A program made the translations under genes and the position numbers. Positions 1-5,117 of a stretch of 10,267 nucleotides of DNA are shown here, piece by piece (within the stretch, counting starts at the first letter, position 1; each line of letters begins with the position of its first letter). Origin of the DNA: Elusimicrobia bacterium RIFCSPLOWO2_01_FULL_60_11 (GTDB lineage: Bacteria > Elusimicrobiota > Elusimicrobia > 2-02-FULL-39-32); NCBI GenBank assembly GCA_001800085.1, contig MGUS01000044.1, forward strand, positions 9,983 through 20,249, in the 5' to 3' direction. The notes under the pieces were generated by a model. It made no database searches. It had not been told where the DNA came from and saw only the letters and a program-made list of their open reading frames with translations.

Positions 1-2
1 CC

Positions 3-602
3 GATCTTCTCGTCATCTCCTCCAAGGCGAACGTCCGCAGCTATTCCAGGGGAGACATGATCTACAACGAGGGGGACACCGCCGACAGCGTCTGGGTCCT
101 GTTCGAAGGCCGGGTCCAGATCATGAAATACACTTCGCAGGCCAAGCCCTTCGCCTTGGAAAGCGTGGGTCCGGGTGAGCTTTTCGGAACGCTCTGCCGC
201 CTGGGCGGCGACGGGCGCAAATATCCCTGCACCGCGGTGGCCGCAGGCCCCGTCACGGCGCTCAAGCTCCTCGACCGCACTTTTCTGGAGTATTACGAGA
301 AAAACCCCGGCATGGTCCGGGGCGTCTGCTCGCTCTGCTCTGAACGCCTGAAAGACGTCCAGGACCTCCGCTGCGTGGGCCAGGAATCGGCGGCGGTCAG
401 GATCGGCAATGTCCTGGCCCGCCTCTATCAGACCCACGGGGAGGCCATCCCCTTCACCAAAAAGGAGGTGGGCGAACTCTCCGGCACCACCACAGAGACC
501 ACTTTCCGGACGCTCAGCCAACTCGAAAAAAAGGGGATTTTGAAGTCCCTCCGCGGCAAGATCAAGGTCCTCAAGCCCTCCTCCCTGGAATCGCCTCTAT
601 GA
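3..602 (+). CDS. Crp/Fnr-family transcriptional regulator, 5' end outside the window
   Basis: The reading frame is open from base 3, so the ATG at 57 is internal; residues encoded before it (ending RSYSRGD) complete the start of the cyclic-nucleotide-binding fold. The visible part has the double-glycine beta-roll signature (Y.RGD.IYNEGD then LFEG) and a GELFG turn. The Arg-Ser pair that CRP uses to hold cAMP is replaced by Pro-Cys, so cAMP binding is unlikely. A dimerisation helix follows, then a C-terminal winged helix whose recognition helix reads roughly TTTETTFRTLSQLEKKG: the Glu and Arg used by FNR and CRP to read DNA are kept, the FNR Ser is Phe. No FNR-type N-terminal cysteine cluster is visible, but that end is cut off. 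It sits 80 bases before a hemerythrin gene on the same strand, which suggests an oxygen, nitric oxide or redox role of the HcpR/DNR kind (inference). Confidence 0.9.
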   Translation, partial: DLLVISSKANVRSYSRGDMIYNEGDTADSVWVLFEGRVQIMKYTSQAKPFALESVGPGELFGTLCRLGGDGRKYPCTAVAAGPVTALKLLDRTFLEYYEKNPGMVRGVCSLCSERLKDVQDLRCVGQESAAVRIGNVLARLYQTHGEAIPFTKKEVGELSGTTTETTFRTLSQLEKKGILKSLRGKIKVLKPSSLESPL

Positions 603-612
603 CGCAGGTCAT
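599..612. promoter_or_regulatory. Candidate Crp/Fnr-type operator palindrome
   Basis: Perfect inverted repeat ATGAC-N4-GTCAT overlapping the stop codon of the regulator gene. The spacing equals the FNR box (TTGAT-N4-ATCAA), and the core TGAC-N4-GTCA equals the core of the HcpR motif described for Clostridia and Thermotogales. A weak -10 candidate (TAGTAT, 653-658) would put the start of transcription near 665, so the palindrome would be centred near -60, close to class I activator placement. The function is inferred; a five-base arm can arise by chance. Confidence 0.4.
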
Positions 613-682
613 GGAAAAGTCATCCCGTTCCTGGTAAAGACGTATCGGGGGGTAGTATGCGCAGTCGGAGAGGAGAGATACG

Positions 683-1156
683 ATGAACATCCTTAATCTC
701 TTGAAAGATGACCACATCCGCTTGAGTTCCGAACTCGTCAAGCTCCGCAAGAACCTGAACCATCCCGACATCCGCGGCCGCATCAAACACTTCATCTCGG
801 ATTACGAGGCGCATGAGTCCGTGGAGGAGGAGCTCCTTCTTCCTCTGCTCAACGACCTCAAGTTGTGTCCCTGTGAAGTGGAAGCTCTGGATAAATGCCA
901 TGAGAACCATGACGACATCTGGGGTCTTCTGGACCGCCTGTTGGAAGCGGTGGATTCGATGAGGTTCCCGGAGTTCCAGATGGCCTTCTTCCATCTGGTG
1001 GCCGTCACCGAAGGCCACTTCGGCCTGGAAGAGCGGATCCTTTTCCCGACCATCGAGCGCTATATGAGTGCGGATGCTCTCGACAAGGCGGGAAAAACAG
1101 CGGAACAGCGCCTGTCCGCCTACGGAGCTTTCGAACACAGCAGCCGTGCCGCCTAA
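683..1156 (+). CDS. Hemerythrin-like (HHE) domain protein
   Basis: A 157-residue, all-helical protein with the diiron hemerythrin pattern: His11 in KDDH, His44 and Glu48 in HESVEE, His73 and His76 in HENH, and His112 with Glu116 in HFGLEERILFP. The ligand set for a mu-oxo-bridged diiron site is therefore present. Hemerythrins bind oxygen or nitric oxide, and proteins of this class serve in oxygen sensing, NO or iron-sulfur repair (YtfE/RIC-like) or oxygen storage. Two extra cysteines (Cys62, Cys64 in LCPCE) and Cys72 lie near the centre. There is no signal peptide or membrane segment, so it is cytoplasmic. The start is supported by AGGAGA at 671-676, six bases before the ATG. It lies directly downstream of the Crp/Fnr-type regulator gene and is its likeliest target. 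Which hemerythrin subfamily it belongs to cannot be settled from the sequence alone. Confidence 0.9.
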   Translation: MNILNLLKDDHIRLSSELVKLRKNLNHPDIRGRIKHFISDYEAHESVEEELLLPLLNDLKLCPCEVEALDKCHENHDDIWGLLDRLLEAVDSMRFPEFQMAFFHLVAVTEGHFGLEERILFPTIERYMSADALDKAGKTAEQRLSAYGAFEHSSRAA

Positions 1157-1301
1157 AGCTGTCCTCGCGACCGGACTGACAGCGGCGCGGTTGGGGCTCT
1201 GGTCTATGATTCCAACGTCAGGAAGGTGAAGGGCAAGGCCGCGTTCTCAGCGCCTGCCCAAAAAGGAATCCGTCTACACCGGCACGCCGTAAGGCCGGCC
1301 G

Positions 1302-2768
1302 TCAATCCGCCCAGGCCACCCGGACCTGGTCGATCACGATTTCTCCCGCCCCGCCCTGCCCCGCCCTTACCGCAAAATTGAGCCTGCTCGCGTATTCCAG
1401 GATGGAATTGCCGCCTTCGCGGTAGGTGAAATCCTTGAAGGGGATCTTGACCTTGTGCCATCCCCCGTCGGGGTTGAAGGTCAGGCGGGTGCCGTAGACC
1501 GTCCCGTCATCGTCGCCCAGCTTGATCTCCAAGTCATTGGCGTTCCCCTGCGCCCGGTAATAGAAGACAATGGCTTCTTTTTCCAGATTCTCGATCCAGA
1601 GCGTGCGTGCGATCTGCGCCCATCCCGCCGCGCCCAGGTCGTATTTCATGAGGATGGCCCGGCCCTGGGCCTGGGGCGTGAATTCGGCCGCAAGGGACGC
1701 GCCGTCCGACTGGGACGGGGTCCATTGTTCGATCTCAAGGCCCTCTTTGAAATTTTCTGAAGCGTAGCGGGGACTCTCCGTCTGAGTCAGAGGCACGGCG
1801 GACATGGCTTGGGCGGGAGGCGTTTTGATGATAGCCGGCGCTTCGCTCTCGGGCACGGCCAGGGTCGTCACTTGGGTTCCGGGACGGGCTTTGGCGCCGC
1901 CCGACGTACGCACCAGGGAAGCCACAGGTTTCTTAAGGACAGAAGCCAGGCGGTTCCGGGATACCTCCGACTCCACCAAGTCCGCGATGTCCCCGGCGGG
2001 CCGCGCGGTCTGGTCCCGCAGATAGGCGGGGAGGATGGGATATCTGACCCCGGCCGTCCGCGCTCCGGCCGCCATCAAGCCGGCCAAGAGAAGGATCGTC
2101 CGCAGCGATCTATCGCGGTCTTTGAAAACATCATACCGCGCCGCGGCCAGACACATGGCGCAGGAATCGACCACGAATCCCGGGATGGGGATGCGGATCT
2201 CCCGTCGGGGGCTCGGCTTGGCATGCGTCCTGACAGCCGGCTTGGGCTCGTGCGCCGGCTCTTTCTTGACCGGAGCCGCCGTCACCGGCGGCGCGGCCGC
2301 GGAAGCGTGGGTTTTGCCGTTCCCGTTTCCATTGCCGTTCCCGTTGGCACGGACAGCCGCGGGTTTGACGGCCGGCGCGGCCGCAAAGACCTCGTCCCAG
2401 CGTTCCGACACCACGGGCTCGTCCGTGTTGATGGCCAGCTTCACTTCCAGACCGGGCTTGCCCTCTTTCAGATTATGGCGATAGATACCGGACTCGATCT
2501 TCAAGCCCGCACGCAGAACGTCGGCGGCCGTCTCGAAAGTCGCCAGGTAAGCGTAGCCCGCGTTCTTGACGATATTGCCTTTGAACAGGGCCACGGAAGA
2601 ATTCACGATGGTGTTGAAGGTCTGCTGGATCTCCTCCAGCTCCTGCGGGTCCTTCTTGGGAGAGAGGCGGGTGAACCCCAGAAGGTTCACGAGCAGGATA
2701 TGGTGCTTTTTCAGGGTTTCCCCGCTTTCATTCTGAACCAGAGGGACCGTCCGTTCGATGGTCTGCAT
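1302..2768 (-). CDS. Degenerate class III nucleotidyl-cyclase-like domain fused to a CIA30/CBM-like beta-sandwich
   Basis: A 488-residue protein from the ATG at 2768, chosen because GAGGAGAA lies just upstream; the in-frame ATG at 2795 has only a poor AGGTG. Residues about 22-115 match a class III adenylate/guanylate cyclase core (LLVNLLGFTRLS, DPQELEEIQQTFN, VKNAGYAYLATF, VKLAINTDEPV). The two metal-binding aspartates are replaced by Asn28 and, by my alignment, Tyr72, so catalysis is not expected. Residues 142-152 are a (Asn-Gly)5-Lys run, followed by an Ala/Pro/Lys-rich linker to about 190, a CAMC motif (203-206) and a short hydrophobic stretch (224-236) too short to be a clear membrane helix. 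The last ~140 residues resemble the galactose-binding-like fold of CIA30/CBM11 proteins (FYYRAQGNANDLEIKLGD, GWHKVKIPFKDF, ending IVIDQVRVAW). It stands alone between hemerythrin and tRNA-Pro. Function unknown; a sensor or scaffold is likelier than an enzyme. Confidence 0.75.
   Translation of the reverse strand: MQTIERTVPLVQNESGETLKKHHILLVNLLGFTRLSPKKDPQELEEIQQTFNTIVNSSVALFKGNIVKNAGYAYLATFETAADVLRAGLKIESGIYRHNLKEGKPGLEVKLAINTDEPVVSERWDEVFAAAPAVKPAAVRANGNGNGNGNGKTHASAAAPPVTAAPVKKEPAHEPKPAVRTHAKPSPRREIRIPIPGFVVDSCAMCLAAARYDVFKDRDRSLRTILLLAGLMAAGARTAGVRYPILPAYLRDQTARPAGDIADLVESEVSRNRLASVLKKPVASLVRTSGGAKARPGTQVTTLAVPESEAPAIIKTPPAQAMSAVPLTQTESPRYASENFKEGLEIEQWTPSQSDGASLAAEFTPQAQGRAILMKYDLGAAGWAQIARTLWIENLEKEAIVFYYRAQGNANDLEIKLGDDDGTVYGTRLTFNPDGGWHKVKIPFKDFTYREGGNSILEYASRLNFAVRAGQGGAGEIVIDQVRVAWAD
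2316..2345 (-). repeat. Short tandem repeat encoding (Asn-Gly)5
   Basis: Five consecutive six-base units (AAY-GGN on the - strand) encode Asn-Gly repeated five times in the linker of the cyclase-like protein. The units vary at third codon positions (Gly by GGG, GGC and GGA; one Asn by AAT), which argues for a selected flexible linker rather than recent slippage. Confidence 0.7.
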
Positions 2769-2828
2769 GGAATTCTTCTCCTCATTGAGAAGCATCCCTA
2801 AGTTTCACCTGCCAATACTGGCTACTAA

Positions 2829-2858
2829 TAGATAGCAATATATGGAAAAACTTGTCAA
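2829..2858 (-). promoter_or_regulatory. Candidate sigma-70 promoter of the cyclase-like gene
   Basis: A perfect -35 TTGACA (2853-2858) lies 18 bases from a poor -10, TATCTA (2829-2834), about 60 bases before the chosen start codon. The 11-base block CCCCCTTGACA is identical to that of the riboswitch promoter at 5101-5111. The weak -10 keeps confidence modest. Confidence 0.4.
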
Positions 2859-2878
2859 GGGGGATTGTGAAAAAGATT

Positions 2879-2949
2879 TCGGGGTGCCGGGAGTCGAACC
2901 CAGGCCACACGCTCCCAAAGCGTGCATACTACCGTTATACTACACCCCG
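2879..2949 (-). tRNA. tRNA-Pro, anticodon UGG
   Basis: The - strand folds into a full cloverleaf: acceptor stem CGGGGTG/CACCCCG with C1-G72 as in bacterial tRNA-Pro, a D arm with loop AACGGTA, anticodon stem CACGC/GCGTG with loop TTTGGGA (anticodon TGG at positions 34-36, G37 as in tRNA-Pro), a 4-base variable loop TGGC, and T arm CTGGG-TTCGACT-CCCGG. The discriminator base is A and CCA is not encoded. It reads CCA codons, and other CCN codons by wobble. Its 5' end lies one base after the T-tract of the rplL terminator, so no independent promoter fits in front of it. Confidence 0.95.
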
Positions 2950-2950
2950 G

Positions 2951-2994
2951 AAAAAGAAAAAAGCCGCAAGGGCTATTCTAACCGCCCTTGCGGC
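2951..2994 (-). terminator. Rho-independent terminator of rplJL
   Basis: Perfect 11-bp stem GCCGCAAGGGC/GCCCTTGCGGC with a 10-base loop (2974-2983), then on the - strand TTTTTTCTTTTT. It begins 12 bases after the rplL stop. Five T residues on the + side (2995-2999) make it formally bidirectional, but the longer T-tract and the gene position assign it to the - strand. Confidence 0.93.
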
Positions 2995-3006
2995 TTTTTG
3001 CAAGTC

Positions 3007-3390
3007 TTACTTAACTTCGACGACCGCTCCGGCTTCCAGAAGCTTTTTCTTCATCTCTTCCGCCTGGGCTTTCGGAATGCCCTCTTTGACGGCTTTGGGC
3101 GCCGCTTCCACCAGGTCCTTGGCTTCTTTCAAGCCCAGTCCGGTCAACTCGCGCACCGCTTTGATGATGGGGATCTTCTTGTCCGCAGGCGCGCTCGCGA
3201 GGACGACCGTGAAATCGGTCTTCTCTTCGCCCGCCGGAGCTCCGGCATGGGCCGCTCCCGCCACCGGGGCCGCCGCGACCGCGACTGCCGCCGACACGCC
3301 GAACTTCTCCTCGATGGCCTTCACGAGCTCGGAAAGCTCGAGAACGGACATCTTGGCTATTTGCTCGATCATTTCATCTTTGGTTGCCAT
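3007..3390 (-). CDS. rplL: 50S ribosomal protein L7/L12
   Basis: A 127-residue protein with the full L7/L12 layout: an N-terminal dimerisation helix pair ([19 protein letters not shown]), an Ala/Pro/Gly hinge (about residues 34-56) and a C-terminal domain with [32 protein letters not shown] and [30 protein letters not shown] segments, the surface that recruits translation factors such as EF-Tu and EF-G. The start is the ATG at 3390 (MATKDEM): AGGAGG abuts the upstream in-frame ATG at 3396, so only the second has proper spacing, 6 bases. It follows rplJ after 27 bases in the same transcript, and a strong terminator ends the unit. Rather than rpoB, what follows is a tRNA gene, which is unusual. 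Confidence 0.98.
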   Translation of the reverse strand: MATKDEMIEQIAKMSVLELSELVKAIEEKFGVSAAVAVAAAPVAGAAHAGAPAGEEKTDFTVVLASAPADKKIPIIKAVRELTGLGLKEAKDLVEAAPKAVKEGIPKAQAEEMKKKLLEAGAVVEVK

Positions 3391-3417
3391 TTGCATCCTC
3401 CTTACGATTGATTAAAT

Positions 3418-3957
3418 CTACGCCGCCGCCGCGGGCGCGTCTTTCGCCTTGGCCGCTTCCAGGGCCTTCAGGACTCCCGCCAGCTTCTGCATGGGCGCGT
3501 TCAGCACCACGGCAAGTTTCTGGATGGGAGAGTTCAGCACCATCGCGATCATGGACAGAAGCACTTCCCGTGAAGGAAGCGAAGCCAGGATCTTGATCTG
3601 CTTGTCCGTCAAAAGCTTGCCGTCCAGATAGCCCGCGACGATCTTCAACTTGTCGTTGGTCTTGGCGAAGTCCACCACCGCCTTGGAGAGCGCGGCCGGG
3701 TCGCCTTTTTGGAAGGCCAGGGCCGTGGGGCCGGTGAAATGCTTCGCGAATTCTTCCAGGCCGATGTTCTTCAAAGCGATGGCCGTGACGGTGTTCTTGA
3801 CCACGCTGTAGGCGGAATTGAGGGGCTTCAACTTGGCGCGGAGCTCATTGAGCTGGGGCGTGGTCAGGCCCTGATAGGTGGTCAGCAGCAGGTTGGGGGT
3901 GTTCTTGAACTTCTCCTCCAGCTGCTTGACGGTCTCGATGTTCTTTTTGTTAGGCAT
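3418..3957 (-). CDS. rplJ: 50S ribosomal protein L10
   Basis: A 179-residue L10, which anchors L7/L12 dimers to 23S rRNA at the stalk base. The N-terminal globular domain has the family pattern (KFKNTPNLLLTTYQGLT, LNELRAKLKPLNSAYSVVKNT, FTGPTALAFQKGDPAALSK, KIVAGYLDGKLL). The C-terminal helix carries a near-duplicate pair, VLNSPIQKLA and VLNAPMQKLA, preceded and followed by related segments, so there appear to be three L12-dimer-binding modules, as in longer thermophile L10s, instead of the two in E. coli (165 residues). An Ala-rich tail ends it. The start is supported by AAGGAG seven bases upstream. Expression is probably controlled by L10 binding its own leader (3978-4082). It is first in a two-gene unit with rplL. 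Confidence 0.97.
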   Translation of the reverse strand: MPNKKNIETVKQLEEKFKNTPNLLLTTYQGLTTPQLNELRAKLKPLNSAYSVVKNTVTAIALKNIGLEEFAKHFTGPTALAFQKGDPAALSKAVVDFAKTNDKLKIVAGYLDGKLLTDKQIKILASLPSREVLLSMIAMVLNSPIQKLAVVLNAPMQKLAGVLKALEAAKAKDAPAAAA

Positions 3958-3977
3958 AAAATGGCTCCTTAAGGAAT

Positions 3978-4010
3978 AAAAAAAGCACCCGTCAAAAATC
4001 GGACGGGCGC
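3978..4010 (-). terminator. Attenuator of the L10 leader
   Basis: Stem GCGCCCGTC/GACGGGTGC (nine pairs, one G-U) with an 8-base loop, then seven T residues on the - strand. It ends 8 bases before the rplJ Shine-Dalgarno sequence, so termination would abort the message before any coding region. Confidence 0.88.
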
Positions 4011-4082
4011 CGGAAATGTGGCTGACGCTTTTCGTCTCGGCAGGAAATTAAGCCCTTGAATCAAGGCACCTGCTGTCTTTGA
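3978..4082 (-). ncRNA. L10 leader (autoregulatory rplJL mRNA leader)
   Basis: The - strand carries the conserved L10-leader blocks: GACAGCAGGTG (about 4078-4068), then TTAA and CCTGCCGAG around 4050-4035, which form the kink-turn-containing stem bound by the L10-L12 complex. A small hairpin GACG-AAAAG-CGTC follows, then the attenuator. This is the Rfam L10_leader type found before rplJ in many bacteria. Together with the attenuator it implies that excess L10-L12 stops transcription before rplJ. Confidence 0.88.
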
Positions 4083-4090
4083 CTGGGATT

Positions 4091-4120
4091 ATCTTATCAG
4101 ATTTAGAACCCGAGTGTCAA
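4091..4120 (-). promoter_or_regulatory. rplJL sigma-70 promoter inside the end of the upstream gene
   Basis: TTGACA (4115-4120) and TAAGAT (4091-4096) with an 18-base spacer. Transcription would start around 4083-4085, right at the L10-leader aptamer. The -35 lies inside the last codons of the beta-barrel gene, whose stop is at 4103-4105. Confidence 0.72.
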
Positions 4121-4936
4121 GCCCACGGCGGCCGACAGTTCGGAGAGGACGGAGCCCTCGATGACGAGCCCCTGGTAGGGAAAGGGTTTGAATTTGATGC
4201 CAAAGAAGGGAGCGATGTCCGTTTTAGTGCCTGAATAGTGGCCGCCCGCGCTGTTGTCGTCCAGGTTGGTGCGGGTGCGGATGACTTTCACGCCCAGATA
4301 AGGGTCCACGGATGCCTTCTCGCCGGCCAGGTCGAAGAGGAATTTCTTGCTCACGGTGGCCGCGCCCTGGATCTCGAAAATCGTGAACTCCTGGTTGATG
4401 GCTCCAACGGTGCGTCCGTCGCCGGAAGTGAAACTGGTGAGCTTGTAGCGCGAATGGGTGGCGGAAATGTCCAGGGAGACCGCCGGAGTGACGACCGTGT
4501 AAGGCACCAGGGTGTATTTGATGCCGCCGCCCAGGATATAGCCCGGGTTGTCCGTGGCGTGCTTGTTGGAATAGGTGCCCGAAGGGAGCTTCAGGTCAAA
4601 ATGGCCCGCGCCCCCCACCAGGTAATATTGGATGGGCGTGTCGAAGGGCTGAAAACTGACCTTGGACATCACGCCGTTGCCGCTCCCTTCCGCTTCCAGC
4701 TCCGAGGCGGAATTGGACGAAAAAGTGGAGTTCCCCACCCGGAACGAACCCGTCTGGCTCACGTCCAAAGTGAGCTTCTGCTTCATGACGTGGCGGTAAT
4801 AGACCTCGGCGTGGAGCTTCTTCTCCCCCAACTGCGTGGCCGGGCTCATCAGCTCCGTGGCAAAAGAGCGGACGACCCCGGCGTAGAGAAGGGTGAATGC
4901 GACGAGGCCTGCGGCGATGAATTTGCGCTTGTCCAT
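4103..4936 (-). CDS. Predicted outer-membrane beta-barrel protein under riboswitch control
   Basis: A 277-residue protein with a clear signal peptide (MDKRKF, hydrophobic core AAGLVAFTLLYAGVV, probable cleavage near residue 26). The mature part alternates polar and hydrophobic residues in many short strands (YYLVGGAGHFDLKL, GYILGGGIKYTLV, DPYLGVKVIRTR, DIAPFFGIKFKPF) and ends in Phe (AVGLTLGF), the C-terminal aromatic used for outer-membrane assembly. Size suggests about 8-10 strands. The nearest broad description is an OmpW/porin-like small barrel; I do not recognise a named family. No Shine-Dalgarno sequence is visible: the ATG directly follows a U-rich terminator tail, but the signal peptide supports this start. 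No terminator separates it from rplJ, so read-through into the L10 leader is possible. The cyclic-dinucleotide riboswitch upstream implies surface remodelling in response to a signalling nucleotide (inference). Confidence 0.82.
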   Translation of the reverse strand: MDKRKFIAAGLVAFTLLYAGVVRSFATELMSPATQLGEKKLHAEVYYRHVMKQKLTLDVSQTGSFRVGNSTFSSNSASELEAEGSGNGVMSKVSFQPFDTPIQYYLVGGAGHFDLKLPSGTYSNKHATDNPGYILGGGIKYTLVPYTVVTPAVSLDISATHSRYKLTSFTSGDGRTVGAINQEFTIFEIQGAATVSKKFLFDLAGEKASVDPYLGVKVIRTRTNLDDNSAGGHYSGTKTDIAPFFGIKFKPFPYQGLVIEGSVLSELSAAVGLTLGF

Positions 4937-4939
4937 AAA

Positions 4940-4979
4940 ATCGAAAATCCCAACGGCAAATACCGAATCCGTTGGGATT
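4940..4979 (-). terminator. Riboswitch expression-platform terminator
   Basis: Perfect 11-bp inverted repeat AATCCCAACGG/CCGTTGGGATT (4969-4979 and 4946-4956) with a 12-base loop, followed on the - strand by TTTTCGATTTT running into the ATG. The loop and the last two stem bases hold GGATTCGGTA (4961-4970), the exact complement of TACCGAATCC (4990-4999) at the 3' end of the aptamer, giving a competing 10-bp antiterminator. Confidence 0.78.
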
Positions 4980-4989
4980 GTTAGGGCCT

Positions 4990-5070
4990 GGATTCGGTAG
5001 CTTGGCGATCCGCCGCGGCGGACCCATCGCTTTGCGGCCCCGGATTGCTCCGGGTGTGCTATTGTCGTCC
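4990..5070 (-). ncRNA. GEMM-I-type riboswitch aptamer, probably 3',3'-cGAMP (Ib) subtype
   Basis: On the - strand, in order: ACGACAATA (5068-5060), GCACACC, a hairpin CCCGGA-GCAA-TCCGGG with a GNRA loop (5054-5039), CGCAAAGC (5036-5029), a second hairpin TCCGC-CGCG-GCGGA (5022-5009) extended by GCGA/TCGC, and TACCGA (4999-4994). A short P1 is possible (GGA 5070-5068 with TCC 4992-4990). Order and spacing match the GEMM-I fold: GCANACC before a GNRA hairpin, CGCAAAGC after it, and ACCGA at the 3' end. By my alignment the base at the G20 position of the Vibrio Vc2 aptamer is A (5060), the change linked to cGAMP preference in Geobacter, and ACGACAAUA is as I recall from those RNAs. It starts at the predicted transcript 5' end. 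The P3 arm is divergent. Family confidence is good; ligand is inferred. Confidence 0.75.
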
Positions 5071-5077
5071 TTTGGGA

Positions 5078-5106
5078 AGTATACCCCCCATACCCTTGCC
5101 TGTCAA
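5078..5106 (-). promoter_or_regulatory. Sigma-70 promoter of the riboswitch and beta-barrel gene
   Basis: TTGACA (5101-5106) and TATACT (5078-5083) with a 17-base spacer: a perfect -35 and five of six -10 bases. The predicted start, near 5071-5073, is at the first base pairs of the aptamer, leaving a leader of about 135 bases. Confidence 0.85.
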
Positions 5107-5117
5107 GGGGGTGAAAA

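Noticed and set aside
1..602. Regulator considered as a cAMP-binding CRP
   Set aside because: The Arg-Ser pair that contacts the cAMP phosphate and ribose is Pro-Cys here.
1278..1297. CCGGC-N10-GCCGG hairpin between the hemerythrin and cyclase-like genes, considered as a shared terminator
   Set aside because: Five base pairs with a large loop and no T-tract directly after it on either strand.
2316..2345. Tandem repeat considered as a CRISPR or minisatellite
   Set aside because: Only five six-base units, in frame, coding for a flexible linker; no spacers.
2769..2795. Upstream ATG at 2795 as start of the cyclase-like protein
   Set aside because: The ATG at 2768 has GAGGAGAA at good spacing; that purine tract lies inside the extra nine codons, and the earlier ATG has only a weak AGGTG ten bases away.
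1809..2801. Long + strand open frame of 330 codons opposite the cyclase-like gene
   Set aside because: Its composition is Arg/Gly/His-rich as expected for an antisense shadow in GC-rich DNA, with no recognisable domain; the - strand frame has domains and a good ribosome binding site.
2879..2949. tRNA-Pro considered as an integration site of a mobile element
   Set aside because: No integrase, no direct repeat of the tRNA 3' end in the window, and the flanking genes look chromosomal.
3391..3396. ATG at 3396 as start of rplL
   Set aside because: It abuts AGGAGG directly, leaving no spacing; the ATG at 3390 has six bases and gives the usual MATK-like start.
2842..3415. + strand frames across tRNA-Pro and rplL
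   Set aside because: They translate through a tRNA gene and the antisense of a highly conserved ribosomal protein.
4238..4984. + strand open frame opposite the beta-barrel gene
   Set aside because: It covers the riboswitch terminator and the signal-peptide region antisense and lacks any recognisable domain or ribosome binding site.
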